DNA from: Dipteris shenzhenensis
Lineage: Eukaryota > Polypodiophyta > Polypodiopsida > Gleicheniales
DNA length: 64,000 bases
Strand: one strand, 5' to 3'
Assembly (NCBI GenBank): GCA_047967505.1
Contig: CM106539.1
Shown: piece by piece, positions 1 through 13,079 of the stretch
How positions within the stretch are numbered: position 1 is the stretch's first letter
Layout of the letters: the number at the start of each line of letters is the position of its first letter
Position numbers and translations under genes: made by a program
Notes under the pieces: model-generated
Told to the model about the DNA's origin: nothing
Databases searched by the model: none
What the model saw: only the letters and a program-made list of their open reading frames with translations

Positions 1-72
1 TGGAACGCTTTGAATCGATATCAAAGATTCGATGGGCAGGTCCAACAACAAACTCACCAAAATTGATACACA

Positions 73-74
<2 letters not shown>

Positions 75-125
<51 letters not shown>

Positions 126-240
126 CAAACCACCTTCCTCTTGCATAGGGTGAAAGACAAACAAATAGAGCGATGCAGGGAGGGAGAAAGAGAGAGACAG
201 AGAGAGAGTGACAAAGATAGAGACAGAGATAGAGAGGAGG
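75..240. repeat. (GA)n microsatellite and GA-rich flank
   Basis: An uninterrupted GA run of roughly 46 bases (about 77-122) is followed by imperfect GA-rich sequence to about 240. Apparent reading frames here encode only RERERE or SLSLSL and are repeat artefacts. Confidence 0.9.
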
Positions 241-299
241 TCGTGGGGGGCAAAGACACAACGTGGAGGTCATTACAGATTTGCATTGCAGGGTTGTTG

Positions 300-1270
300 C
301 AATAAAACATGGAGTTGAATTCAGTTTTGGGCTAGGAGTTTTAATGTTCAGCCATTGTACACTACAGAGCACTATTAAAAGCACCAACATAGCAATGTCC
401 TGGATACCACTTTTTGTACCACCTTATCATGCATCCACCCTTCAAGCTTCCTCCATTTTTTGCTTCCTCTATATACAGGCTTCAACTACAAGCCTTGAGG
501 TGCCTTCAAGCTTCTACCTACTCTTTCCATTTGTGGCCGATCCTTCTTTGCTTTTTGATGGGTTTTGCCATCGTGGCTTATTCAATTATTTCCCAATTCC
601 CTTCTACTCCTTTACATAGGTACTTTGCAAGGCTTACTCTTCAGCCACCTTGCTCAAGTGACTAGCCACCTGGCTCAATCGTGTGTGCTCAGTCGCATTG
701 CTTTAACTAAATTGTCTTTTACTTAATTCTTATAAATTTATTTATTGTAATTCCTATTATTTTAAGATGTATAGTAGACTGATGTTCTTTTTTCGAGTTT
801 AACTTAATTTCTAATTTATAGCTTTAGACTAGTTATCACTTTATTACCTCAACATTTCTTTTATGCCATTCCCTTTGCTGTTTGGTAAGTTTAAAATGAA
901 TTAATCATAAGATTTGCTTTGAGTTTTCACAAATATTGTTAATTACCACGCCTTTTCATAATCTTTTTATCATCGTACTTTATGTATATATACAATTTAG
1001 ATTATAGATGTATATATATTTTAATAATTTCATTTTCACACTTGTATAATTTTTACCTCTATTTTTACAAGTATGATGTATAAAGATATACATATGCACA
1101 GTTCTTTATTATTTTTGTTTCTTTCTCTTACTCTATGTTCAAGGAGTCATCATTTGGCCCCTTTTGGCCTAATAATTTGTTTCTTACTCATAAATTAATA
1201 GTTTAATATTTATTATTAAAAAATTTCTAACTTTTTCAAGTACTCTATTCCAAATTATTAAGGTGGGTTT
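300..1270. other. AT-rich intergenic DNA, nothing recognised
   Basis: Small open frames occur up to about 665, but none has a recognisable domain or convincing codon structure. From 700 on the sequence is strongly AT-rich with many stops on both strands. Confidence 0.5.
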
Positions 1271-1272
1271 TA

Positions 1273-1580
1273 ATTATTGGTGTGGATTCTTCCCCTTGAG
1301 TGTTGGTTTAGTTCTAACAAAAAGAGTTGATCTTAGGGGAGTGCAATATCCCCCTTGTAATTCCCCCTTCATTCTAAGTTTTTCAAAAAGAAAAGTCGCT
1401 TTTATACGGGTGTAGTCTACCCCCCCCCCTTGGCATATGCAAAGAGGATATGTTTACACTAATGGGTGTGGTATACCCCCCATTCTATCATTTTTCTTGT
1501 CATTATGCCTTGTGAATCTTGATGGTCAGCTTTTTTGATAATGATTCTTTTAAAGGGTGTGGATTACTCCCCTTAGGATT
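1273..1580. repeat. degenerate GGTGTGG...CCCCTT spaced repeat
   Basis: Short blocks of the form GGTGTGG, a few bases, then TACCCCC or TTCCCCTT occur near 1279, 1336, 1399, 1464 and 1555, spaced about 60-90 bases. Each block is an imperfect palindrome. A further similar C-rich block lies near 2185. The family is not recognised. Confidence 0.45.
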
Positions 1581-1679
1581 GGTTCATTTTATCGGATTTC
1601 TTTAAAATTAAAAAACCCCGCTATGTTCTTATATTCATTTAGGGCTCCTTTTTATCTTAGAACTCCAAAAGGTTTGTTC

Positions 1680-2075
1680 TTGTTCTTGGTTAAAGCGATA
1701 AAAAGCTAGGGGATACATGCATTACCTGTTTACCAAAATTCAACTTCATTGTTCTAACAATTGGATGGTATGGATGGTGGAAGGTAAGTGGACCCTAACC
1801 TCAGAGAGCTTGGACTACCTGACAGATTCGACACTTTTGTACTAGTTCTTTGCTTAAAGTTTGCAAAATCAATATAAAGAAATATTCTATTGCCAATCCT
1901 CTTCCTTTCCTTACCAAAATTTTGGATTGCAATATAGTCAAGGTTACTTCAATTTAGTTTTCTTAAAAAAGTTCAATTTATTGCTTTTTATAATTAATCA
2001 AATGAGTGAATTAATTGTGTGGTTCATTTATTGATGGGATTATTAAATATAAACACACACACACACACACACCCC
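1680..2075. repeat. dispersed repeat copy 1, ending in (CA)n
   Basis: The region contains a motif (TAAAGCGATAA, then AAGC, then GCATTACCT), then a GGATGGT block and CCTAACCTCAG. It ends about 250 bases later in TTATTGATGGGATTATTAAA plus a CA run. The same order recurs at 5808-6290, and weaker traces occur at 10.67-11.1 kb. It is probably a diverged transposable element of unknown class. Confidence 0.5.
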
Positions 2076-2079
2076 TTGG

Positions 2080-5000
2080 GGATCCTTGCAGTCCTTGGGG
2101 TTTATCTACACTTTAATGATAATGATAATCATTACTTACTATGCAAGATCTATATAGATTATGGATGGTGCGATAACTAGTATCAACCTCTCCCCTTGAG
2201 TCTCATTGGATTGATTGAATGTGTTGATAATTTGGCACCATTTTAGACACTATGACAATTGCTTAAAAACTCCCCAAGAGAGATACGGTGTATTTTTATT
2301 GACATTTGCCACCATAAAAGTGAGAGTTGGGAGGACCATCATGACTACTTGGTCATTGGAAGAATGGGAGCACCTAATCAATGATTGATGCCCCCTATGT
2401 CCTAACATGAGGATCAAAGGAAAAAGGGATGACATGAAGTGGAGTAAAATTGCTAACGTTATGGTTTAGCCATGTTTATTTGGCCATATATCTTGGGGTT
2501 CCCCGAGATTAATATTGATTGGGAATCCATGACTTGTATATTGATGCAATGGATTTCACATCCAATCTCTCTCCTCCATACCGTTTATGCCTCAAATAGT
2601 GCTGGGAATATAGCTAGCAACAATGATGAGGTTTGCCTTTGACGGTGTTGCTAGCTTTGGAAAATTATATTTAGAAGAAGACAATGTAAGTTCTTAACTC
2701 TGTGAGACATCTAACTACTGCACCAGAGGAGCACCAGAGATACTCGCCACCCATGTAGAGAACCGGGTGGGTAGAGAACCCATGTAGTCTTGGCTAGCTC
2801 AAATCTACCCACTTCTCCACATATTGGTTGGCGAAAAGAGAAACATGCAAAAGGAGTAGTGACTAGCCCTTGACTCCACGGGCAACTAGATCATTCTCCA
2901 ATTCTTGTGTCGATAAGTCATAGATGAGTCATCGTCTCTACACGCTTTTGCCATTCAATTTTAGTGTGACTACAAGGTCTGTTGTTTTACAAGAGATTCT
3001 TAGATTACACAGGCATAGATTTCTATTAAAAGACTGTAGCACAATCAGTACTAGTATTCAATGAACGGTATTGTAGATGCATTTTGAATAGAATATTATG
3101 AGGTTTCATGGAACTATTCACTTGGTGGTGCAGATTTTTTTCATTTGCAGACACAATACTATCATGAGCTGCTCGATAGCTTGTGTTTTCCTCTGAAGCT
3201 CATTAGCTGCTCATTTCTTATTTGTGATGGATTTTATTACAAGTTTTGTATGAAAGAATAAGCACCACGTAGTCACTTCACATTCATGATAAGGGAAAGT
3301 AGCAAGACCCGTATATACTGTCCTCCACTATAAATTCTTCCGTGGTATCCTTATCTTGCTTTGAAATCTTTCATAGAGCAGCGTATCTGTATTGGGTTGT
3401 GAGCTCCAATCGGTTCTCTATACCCCCACTCTTTAGATAAGGTTTGTTGCATAAGATGCTGATTACTAGTTTTACAACTAGCCAAGGGGTTACATTGTTA
3501 ATATTGCCCCCACAAAGAGGCATTTTGAAGACCAAGATGAAGAAATACATGAAACCTTACGCTATTATTCAAAGAAAAAAGAAAATGAGGGAGATTCCTT
3601 GAGAAAAGTCTATTAGATTATTTTAAGAAGATTAAAGGAAGATTGGGACTAAAAGAGGTGATTCCCATTGGATCTTACTTAAATTGTCTTATACTAGGAA
3701 CGATTCCTTTGCAATTTGCAGTTTTGAGTATATGAGATACTAGATAGAGTATGATAACCCAACAAAATGTAAATTTTATTGTTTGCATTTTGAGACCATA
3801 AGGTGTTTCCATGATTTAAAGGAAGTCTTTTCATGGATCTACATCAGATGATATTCCTTTATGTACGTAGGCAATGTCCAGTTAATGGTGGAATGCCCAT
3901 GTTCTTGGCCTATTGCTTCATAGCCTTTGATATGTATTATGTTAAGTTAACTTGAAAATTTATATCATAATGTTTCGAAAGAAGAGTCTACACTACTTTG
4001 CTGGGAAGAAGTCTACACTACTCTCTTGGGAAGAAGTTGAAAAATCAAGTAAGGTCCCCCACCATTGAAATTCCCTTATGTTTCCTTGGGAGTCTATCTA
4101 GAATTTTATTAGCATTGCTTTAACTTTTTAATTACTAATATTTGATAACTTTTGGTGGAATGGATTGCCATGATTTGATATTTGAATTTTTGGGAAGCAT
4201 GATCTTATATACATGAAAAAGTTGAGAAGGGTTGTGACTAATTAGCACAGTGTTTAGAATGGATTTTTATACACTGAATCCTTTCCATGTGGAGGATTAT
4301 TTTGTAGTTACACTAAGGATACAGATAAGTAGAGGATCATCAAGAGCTACTTGATGAATTACGAATTCTCATGTAGAATCCCATGATTTGTGTTATTGTA
4401 CGGGATAAGGCATTAAAGGGCCTTTTTGAATAAATTTTAGCTTTTTAATGTCCCATCCTTATTTCTTGACCTCCATCATATCTTGTTGATGGATCGACTT
4501 GGAGTACAACTTTGTACCAAAGGACAACCCCTTATCGGTAGTCCTACTATTAAGGGAATCTCCTATTACTTATTGTAGTTTACTATACTTTTTGGCTTTT
4601 TATAACTGGATGCCAATCGCTATTTTATAATAAGGCCAAGATTTGATTAATGTTGATCTAGATAGAGTTGACATGGTTAACAATTGTGTGCTAGCATTGA
4701 AGCATGGCTTCCACAACTAGAATGAATTGTACTAAATTTCATTTGGTTATGATGGTGCCAGGTGAGTCAGCATACCTCTCCATTGGATTGGCATTATAAA
4801 ATCTTTGGCATGATTAATGGACATAAAATACGACGTTGGCAATTTCGAGTAGAACTTTGTGGCAGATTATCTCCAACTATTCTAATATGGGAATGAATTT
4901 ATGTCTTGGATATTACTTTTGATCTTTTTTAGATGTTAGACATTTTATTAATATGACTGTGAGTATTTATGATGACTCCCACTTTGATACTCTAGTTGAA

Positions 5001-5165
5001 GGGGTTGGATTTTAATGGATTACTCTCAATTGTTGTTTAAAAAAAAGTGGCAATGGCATTTGTTTGTATGTGGTTTACTCAAAAACATTGAAGACTGATC
5101 CAATAGTATAGTAGGCTAGATTTTTTGATAGGAAACACACACATGTATACTTCTCCAACTATGAA
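2080..5165. other. gene-free AT-rich stretch
   Basis: Stops are dense in all frames. The single open frame at 2250-2435 (minus) has no recognisable domain. No RNA gene, LTR or terminal repeat was identified by eye. It may be decayed transposon sequence. Confidence 0.4.
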
Positions 5166-5171
5166 TTATTA

Positions 5172-5860
5172 TTTTATGTACCCCCGTGAAATCTCCCATT
5201 TACATTCTTTTTTTAACCACCCCACACACCAACCACTCTAATCCTTCCATACCTCCTCTAATCCCTTCTTAACCCATGCACTCATTTGCTCCTTACTCCA
5301 CTTGTGACTTAAACTTCTCTTATGACTTAAACTTTTTTTAAATTATCTAAGAATCCATATGGTTGTCTATATTCCTAGGTAAAGCGATAACAAGCCTGGG
5401 AAAATAGGCATTACCTATATATCCAAATGTATATAAAGTGCACCATACCTCTAGGGCATAGGGGAAAATCCTAACCCTAATCCTAACCCTAAGGGGTTCA
5501 CATGTATATCTTCATGTTCATGTTTAATACAACTTAGTATATAGGTAGCTATATCGTGTGCACTCCTCTCTCTCTCCCTCTCTCACTTCCTATATCATTG
5601 TTCTTTTATGTACCCCCCATGAAATATCCCATTTACATTCTCTTTTTAACCACCCCACACATGAAGCACACTAATCCTTCCATACCTCCTCTAATTAGCT
5701 CTCAACCCATGCACTCATTCACTCCTTACTCCACTTGTGACTTAAACTTCTCTTATGACTAAACTTTTTTTAATTATCTAAGAATCCATATGGTTGTCTA
5801 TATTGCTAGGTAAAGCGATAACAAGCCGAGGGCAACATGCATTACCTATCTATCCAAACA
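5172..5860. repeat. direct repeat pair A-B-A (about 255-bp arms, offset about 431 bp)
   Basis: Unit A at 5172-5428 (from TTTTATGTACCCCC through AGGTAAAGCGATAACAAGC to the CATTACCTAT block) recurs at 5604-5860 with a few substitutions and indels. Between them lies segment B, 5438-5583. A diverged copy of B lies in inverted orientation at 15935-16115. The ABA layout is what an unrecognised element with terminal direct repeats would leave, but no coding region or primer site is visible. Confidence 0.65.
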
Positions 5861-6279
5861 TAATTATGATATTCTAACACCTACTTTGTTTGGATGGTGC
5901 TAGGCAAGTGACCCTGACCTCAGAACGTGGACTTCCTAAGGAACACCTTTTTTCAATATTGTGCTTGTCAAACTCAATATTATTAAAAATTCTTAATTTC
6001 GGTGGAATTTTTGCAAACTCTAGTTGTTGCATTTTTCAACTTAGATGTCTCAAATTCTAGTCTTAAAAAGGTATATATAGATGTCTCAAACATTTTTTCC
6101 TTATATGTTTTCCTCTTTTCCCTTTTTATCCAATTGATGTGTCAAACATTTTTTACTTTTTACCTTTTCCTTATATGTCTCAAATATTTTTTCCTTATAT
6201 GTTTTCCTTTTTTTACTTTTTATCCAATTGATGGAATGAGCTCTATGGCTCAATTATTGATGGGACTTTTTAATCTAAA

Positions 6280-6591
6280 CACACACACACATGCACATGC
6301 ACATGCGCGTGCGCGCGCACACACACACACACACACACGCACGCACGCATGCACGCATGCATACACACGTGCAAACATGCACACACACACGCACATGCAC
6401 ACGCACATACACATGCACATGCACATGCACACGCGCATGCACACGCACATGCACACACACACACACACACAATGTGCACACACATGCACATGCACATGCA
6501 CATGTAGATGCACATAGACATGCACACATACACACACACACACACAAAATGTGCACACACATGCACATGCACATGCGTGCGTACGCGTGCA

Positions 6592-6620
<29 letters not shown>
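6280..6620. repeat. long alternating purine-pyrimidine tract (CA/TG with CG steps)
   Basis: About 340 bases are almost entirely alternating purine and pyrimidine: ACAC, ATGCAC, CGCG and GCATGCAC blocks. Overlapping open frames on both strands (MCVCVCV, HTHTHT) are artefacts of the repeat. It follows copy 2 of the dispersed repeat. Confidence 0.9.
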
Positions 6621-6622
<2 letters not shown>

Positions 6623-6649
6623 TCAGACTTGAGGAGTCCTAAAATTCTT

Positions 6650-9600
6650 TAGATTGGTCAGCTATTTGATGGTACTTGACATATGATTGATATCCTATGT
6701 TTTTCCTTCATTTGTTCCTCCCTCTGTCCCTTCATTTTGTCCTTTATCATCTCTTACTCTAGGTTTTCACTACTTGGCCTGGCATAACTTTGTTGTGCTG
6801 CCTTTGTATGATATTTGAAGATGTTTGAAAGGGAGGTTGAGTAGACTAAATGTGAGAATGTATGAGATCTTTGGGTGTACATAATTAGACCCGAATTTTC
6901 TATCTACCCTTTTCATCCACTATGGGATACGAGGTGATAGGAAGCAATAGCCCGCAGAGAGGTCAAGGAGCAAGGCCTCGGAATTTTGCCTACTTCTTGG
7001 CTGCCAAAGAATGATGGGAATTCAAATCACATATGTTGATATAGGCACCAGAGAGCATTGTGGAACTATTTACACAAATGAGACATATGCGATGAACTTC
7101 CCCAGGTGAGTAAACCTAGTTCATCACTAGCATATGTTTTTACACTAGAATGCATCCCCTATTTGCCTCAGCAAACATCACAAACCTTCTCATAGGTATA
7201 TTCTTTAAGATATTACCCTTTTCCTACAAGTACTTTGCTATGGAGACGCTTTTTCTTTTTGCTATAGAGCTCCGCATTGAATGAAGTAGCACTCTTTATT
7301 GATGACTCCATTATTTATATTATATTTGTTCTCATAGCTTGAGCTACTTGACGAAGGTCAAATTCAACACCACCTGTAGAACAAAAAAACATAACTTCCG
7401 CACTCCCCTTGATCCCCACACCCTCTCCCCTATTCTCAAATTTTGTTGTGGGTCCTCTAGTAGTGCTTATGGTCCACTCAAGGAGCTCTGATTCTCTTCT
7501 TGCAAAACAAGATGGTAGAGTCTTGGAAAAGGAGTACATGCAAGCATACAACTTGAGGGCCTAGCAAATATTTAATCTCACAAATCTACCATTTCTAAGC
7601 TGTAATGATGATGAAGCTCCCCTAGGTATGTAGCCATAGCTTGTGACAAATAGCAGCTGCTAGAAAACACCTTTTTTCTACAAGCTCGCACCCACCCTTC
7701 ACAGTCAAGAATACGGCCCAGTAGTCAACCAAGAGATCTAGCAAAAAACATAACTTTGAAAAGAAAATCATTTGTCCCCGTGCCATAATGCGGTTAGCCA
7801 TTTGTATCCTTGTGCAAAGCAACACATCATAATGGTAGAGAACAAAACTAGTATCTTTGTAAGATATATTCCAACAATAGGTCATGACTCCAAATGGATT
7901 TTGCATCAACCCAAGTGAATGGTGGCATTGTGAACTTAACATGTAACAAAGTGCATAATTCAAAGGCATGTCACCACTTGTGGTGAGCGCTCATATATGG
8001 TCTTTATCAATAGAAAAGAGTTAGCTAGCAACACTTATGAATCACAAGATGCTTGGAAATGGCATATCTTGCAACAACAGTCAATACAAGGTCACATGAA
8101 GCTGCCATTAAAACCATGTCATGATATAGAGTATCCACACCATAGTTTGCAGCTTACTCTTTAACACTCTAATGCTATGAAATGTACATTAGTAGACCTA
8201 GCCAAGGAACCAATAGAAGCTAGGGGTTTATGGGACTTGAGTGAGTAGATCTTGTGGAGACGGGTGTCTGTAATCTCTGCAGTAGTGACATCAAAAGATA
8301 GCACTCTCTTCTATAAATTCACCATTGGATTCTTATACTTAAAATGCTTTATAATCATATATTTTCTAATCTTGCTAGCACTTATCATGGATAACATAAC
8401 AGAGAACCACAACGAGCAACACAGTCTTATTTCCTAGAGCACAGAGAATCATGGATATCATAATAGAGAACCATGATGAGTAGCAAAGTCTCATTTTCTA
8501 GAGTGAGCTTTAGGCATCTTGGCTTGAACTCAAAAATTTTGGGGATTCGCTGTTCATGTGTGGCTTTCCCTTATGTTATTATGAACCTACCATATTCGGT
8601 GAAGCATAGGCTAGGATACTACTTTTGGAGATGTTTTCCCTTTACCATGATCCTAGGACTTATTAGCGCTTCTTGGCAAGTGGCTCCTAGGACCCCATGG
8701 AGTTATTATATAATAACCATAGGCTTCATTCCGAGCTATCATGCATGTACCAAAATTTCCTTTTGAAAGGAGTTTCAATCATGATTTAGTCTTTGGTGGC
8801 TTTCTCTTGTTGGGATTTGGTTTTGGATTTTCTTATTGAAATTTGGGAGAGCAGTCCATCTTGTTTTTCTAAGATGAGAGTTTCACAGGCATTATAATGA
8901 CCAGCCCTTGTCTGAAGGAATTGGCTGTTGTTTTTGGTGTTGTACACTACAGAGAATCCTCATATTCATCTAAAATATTATCCTTGTTGATTATCATTTT
9001 CCTAACTTGCATATCATATGGCTTATATGATTTTTGTTCATCTATATGCAGTCATGGATGGTTTCCACTTGCTTTCCAAGTGCAGGGATATTCTAGAAAC
9101 TGCCCAGCCAGAGGGGAGAACTTGACCCTAACACATTTTTTTATGGGCCAACACCCTTTAGAGGCTAGGAGGCATTTCAATCTATTTGCTAGATATAGTT
9201 TTGCTCGCTAAACCAAACTTTTAATTGATTGGTTCTTCGATTGCTTTGTCAAATTTGATCCCCGAATGCTCCTGCGTATGTAGTGATGGCAAACACTTAC
9301 ACTAAAAAGCCAATATTGGGAGATTGTACAAAGACTCCGAGAGACAAAAGATGGATGGCCTTGATGGTCCTAACCTATTCAGTTTCTACCCTATGATGGT
9401 GAACGCATGGTGGAATAGTCAATGGCCATCGTGGAGTTCGTGAATCATGACCTTCTGCATCGAATGCTCAAAAGATTTAAAGGTATGAGCATACCGTATT
9501 TACCATCCTCCTAATGTACATGCCTAAGACTTATATATAGACTATGGGCTGGGCTACTAATCTTGACGCTTAAGTCGAGCGTTATATACTGGATAGTAGT

Positions 9601-10665
9601 GGATATATGAGTCTACAGGTCTAGGCAAATTCTAGTAGCCTATTACCTTGCAATTAGCTTGGCATTCATTGGGCACAATAACCAGTGTGGGGCTAGGCAT
9701 TAACATAGTACTGGGTAGCGGCTCAGTTCATATGAGGACGAGTCTACATGGAACGTGGAAGCTGCGTCGCGATCGCAGAGCAAAAAAGCTATGCCTCACT
9801 GCCACACAGGAGACCATTGGTGGTCGAACATACACGGGCTATGCACAATATGCATTGGCATGCCATTAAAAGCTCGTACGCAGAGCAGCTAAGCCCGCAC
9901 GGACTCCAACTAAAAGTTCACAGTACTACTACGACAGTCCACTCTCTAGACTCTAGAGCATAAGGCACGGGAGTCGGGATTCTGGTATACCTCGGGTCCT
10001 ATGTTGAGTCGTTGGCAATGCATAAAAGGACTGCGCACACATAGTTTGGCCTTTATGGCTTATTTAAAGCTGCTGCAAGCACCATGGGTGGTGCAATGGT
10101 GGCATAGTTCCACATACAAGATGCGGTAACCGAGGTCATGTACAAGGGGGAGCTCCACTATTTTTTATGCTAAGTCATGAATACGTGGCTTCCTGGGGCA
10201 TTAAGCTATGTATTACATACATAGCCTTAAGCCTTGCATGAGAAAACCATAAAAACAAATAAAAGGATTTTATTATTCTTTGCTTATTTAAATCCTCTTA
10301 ATTAGGTCCCTTATACCGTAAGACATTGTGATTCATCTCTAGGACCTTCTGATTTGTCCTTTGGACTGTAGGACCGTTGATTAGTTGGACCTCTAGCAAT
10401 CTCGTTATGCCTGAAGTACCTTATGGTACTTTTGGTTTTTTTTTTTAACATTTTTTTACAAAAATAATAAACTCATTTTTCATTATGTTTTAGACAAAAG
10501 ACTGAACTTTTCCCTTTTTTTAAAAGAAATCTTGGGAAGAACAAATGCCATGACTTGGCTGAGTAAAACAATAAAAAATAGGAATCTTTTTCATGTGTGG
10601 TGGGATGTGTGAAAGTATTTGGGAATCTTCTAATCCATGTATTTTCCATATAATTAATATTTTAT
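6650..10665. other. gene-poor stretch with unassigned short open frames
   Basis: Open frames of about 60-115 codons occur, for example 7315-7551 and 7622-7969 on the minus strand and 8473-8766 and 8897-9211 on the plus strand. None shows a domain I recognise, and no splice-supported gene could be built. The sequence looks like old transposon or intergenic DNA. Confidence 0.4.
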
Positions 10666-10669
10666 TGTA

Positions 10670-10934
10670 CTTTGGACATCGATAACAAGTCCAATAATTC
10701 TATGACACCTGTCTTCCCTTCTAGTTTAAGCTATTCTAACTTAAGCGGGTTGGATGGTGGTAGGTATCAGCATTGCTGGTTCTCGAAGTATACTACAAAG
10801 GTTCTGTCATGGAAATTTTCTTTATAATCCTAAAAATATTCTCTTTTTAGGATTCAACCATATTTTTGTCTTTAGTAATACCTTCTTCATATATCATTTA
10901 ATGTAGAAATGTTGTTCATATATTATGGGACCTT

Positions 10935-11001
<67 letters not shown>

Positions 11002-11105
11002 GTTTTTGATTAATTTCTTCTTTAGATAATCTATTTTTTAATAAATTTACTTCTCCTTTAAATGCAACTTTAGTCTATTGGTACACACACACACACATCC
11101 CCTTG
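10670..11105. repeat. diverged copy 3 of dispersed repeat with (CT)n(AC)n
   Basis: ATCGATAACAAG, the GGTTGGATGGTGGTAGGTA block and later CA runs followed by TCCCCTTGGGG match parts of the copies near 1.7-2.1 kb and 5.8-6.3 kb. A compound CT/AC microsatellite occupies about 10941-10994 and a shorter AC run lies near 11084-11097. Confidence 0.45.
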
Positions 11106-11730
11106 GGGCTCCTTGTTTGTAGGGGTATTCTTATAGTATGGCAACCATTTTAAAGCATTAATAGATCCACCTAGGCTTGACCTAGCCCCTTTAATTGCAT
11201 TGGGAAGAGCTTACTTTGTATGAGCTATAATGAGACAAGTCTGTATTTAGATAAATTCGGGAGTGCTTTCTAACGGATTTGTCTCATTATTATATTCCTA
11301 GCTTGTCCATATTAGATAATGAGACAAGTCCGTATTAGATAATTCCTAGCTTGGTAGGATTTTGAGAAATTGTAGCCTTTCTCCATGAAAAACTAGAGAA
11401 ATAGGCAAAAGCAACTACATTATCATTCACAAAATCATGAAATATTAACTATGTTCTCCCTTGATAATTGCATCTTAAGACAAATCATGCAATATTGTGC
11501 TAAAAACTTGAACATCATTGTGAAATCAAACATCATTAAATTCTCACTTTGTAGTATTTCTAGGGAGAATCAAACCACTAGCATTTCTCCATAATTCTAT
11601 GTAGGGAGAATGGTTCTAAAGTCATAGTCTTTAAAACACCTTGAAATTTATGGAGTGAGAATCATCTCATGAACCTTGGTGGTGTTAATAAACACCTTTA
11701 ACTATAGCTCTTGCATCCTAATCATGCAAA

Positions 11731-12537
11731 AATGAACTATCCTAATCAAAAAAGCTTAAGTCATTTGGACAATAATGAGATTTTACTGAATCTATGGATG
11801 AACACAGGAATGAGGAGATAACCTACAGAAGATCAAACAACTCCACTTGTAGGTTCAAGAGTGCTGTAAGAAGGAGGAAATTTTGGCTAAAGATGAAGCT
11901 ACTTTACTAGCGCAGGTGCAATCCTTGGTGGAGAAGGAGACACCTGAGGATAGTGTGCTACCTCGTGCTCTCCAACAAAACTTTCAAGCAGTCACTTTTC
12001 AATCGCCCACAGCTAATTTTCTCTACCCACTCCCCACCAGCTCCTCTCATATGTATCCCTTGGCTCTTCCCCCTCGCCTACTTCAATTCCAATCCCTCCT
12101 AGTGATTTGGTGTATAGTTGCTCTCTAGAAGCAAAAATGAACTATCCTAATCAAAAAATCCTAAGTCATTTGGACAATAATGAGATTTTACTAAATCTAT
12201 GGATGAACACAGGAATGAGGAGATAAGCTATAGAAGATCAAACAACTCCACTTGTAGGTTCAAGAGTGCTGTAAGAAGGAGGAAATTTTGGCTAAAGATG
12301 AAGCTACTTTACTGGCGCAGGTGCAATCCTTGGTGGAGAAGGAGACACCTGAGGATAGTGTGCTACCCGTGCTCTCCAACAAAACTTTCAAGCAGTCACT
12401 TTTCAATCGCCCACAGCTAATTTTCCCTACCCACTCCCCACCAGCTCCTCTCATATGTATCCCTTGGCTACTTCCCCCTCGCCTACTTCAATTCCAATCC
12501 CTCCTAGTGATTTGGTGTATAGTTGCTCTCTAGAAGC
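11731..12537. repeat. 405-bp tandem duplication
   Basis: The block beginning AATGAACTATCCTAATC at 11731 is repeated from 12136 with only a handful of differences, ending near CTCTCTAGAAGC. Each copy has a short open frame (MAKDEATLLAQVQSLVEKE...) of about 40 sensible residues, likely a coding remnant of unknown origin. A one-base difference shifts the downstream frame between copies. The duplication appears recent because the copies are nearly identical. Confidence 0.9.
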
Positions 12538-12824
12538 CCCCGTCGTGCCAACTCGCAATCCTATATCCCTAGCACCTGGTTAGCCAACCTTCAAAAGACC
12601 TGTGTCCAGGTCTGACCCATCAAGCACCACTTTCAAGGTTCGATATGAAGAGATGACTTGCGAACCCATTCCTAAGTGCAGGACAAAGAACCCTTGCCCC
12701 TGCCCACTCATCCCGGGTATAGTTGTACTCAAGGTTACATCATGCTTTGTGCCAAAAGAGGAGTTCCAAGAAGAGGCAATATTCGAAGTCTTCGTCTACT
12801 CAGATTTTTCTACCACTTCTCTTT

Positions 12825-13065
12825 TGCTACAAATGTACTACTTCATATGTTACTAAAAGAGTGTTCCCGCTACTATAGATGTCTTGCTTCAGATGCTCCT
12901 ACTACAGTATCCTTGCTACAATTTTCTTGCTACAGTGTTCCTGCTACTTTACCTCTGATATAATGGTCCTGCTACAATATCCCTCCTTCAGTGCTCTTGC
13001 TACAATATTTTCGTATTCAGATAGTGCTATACTATAGTTCAGTTGGTCCACTTGCTACAGATATT
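12825..13065. repeat. degenerate TTGCTACA minisatellite
   Basis: About a dozen variants of a 14-18-base unit (TTGCTACAGTGTTCC, TTGCTACAATATTTT and similar) follow each other. The spacing is irregular and the units are diverged. Confidence 0.6.
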
Positions 13066-13079
13066 TTGTTAATTGTACC

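Noticed and set aside
63-310. Open frames encoding RERERE and SLSLSL
   Set aside because: They arise from the GA microsatellite on both strands.
6002-6632. Several long overlapping His/Thr and Cys/Val frames on both strands
   Set aside because: All are translations of an alternating CA/TG repeat, with no unique sequence.
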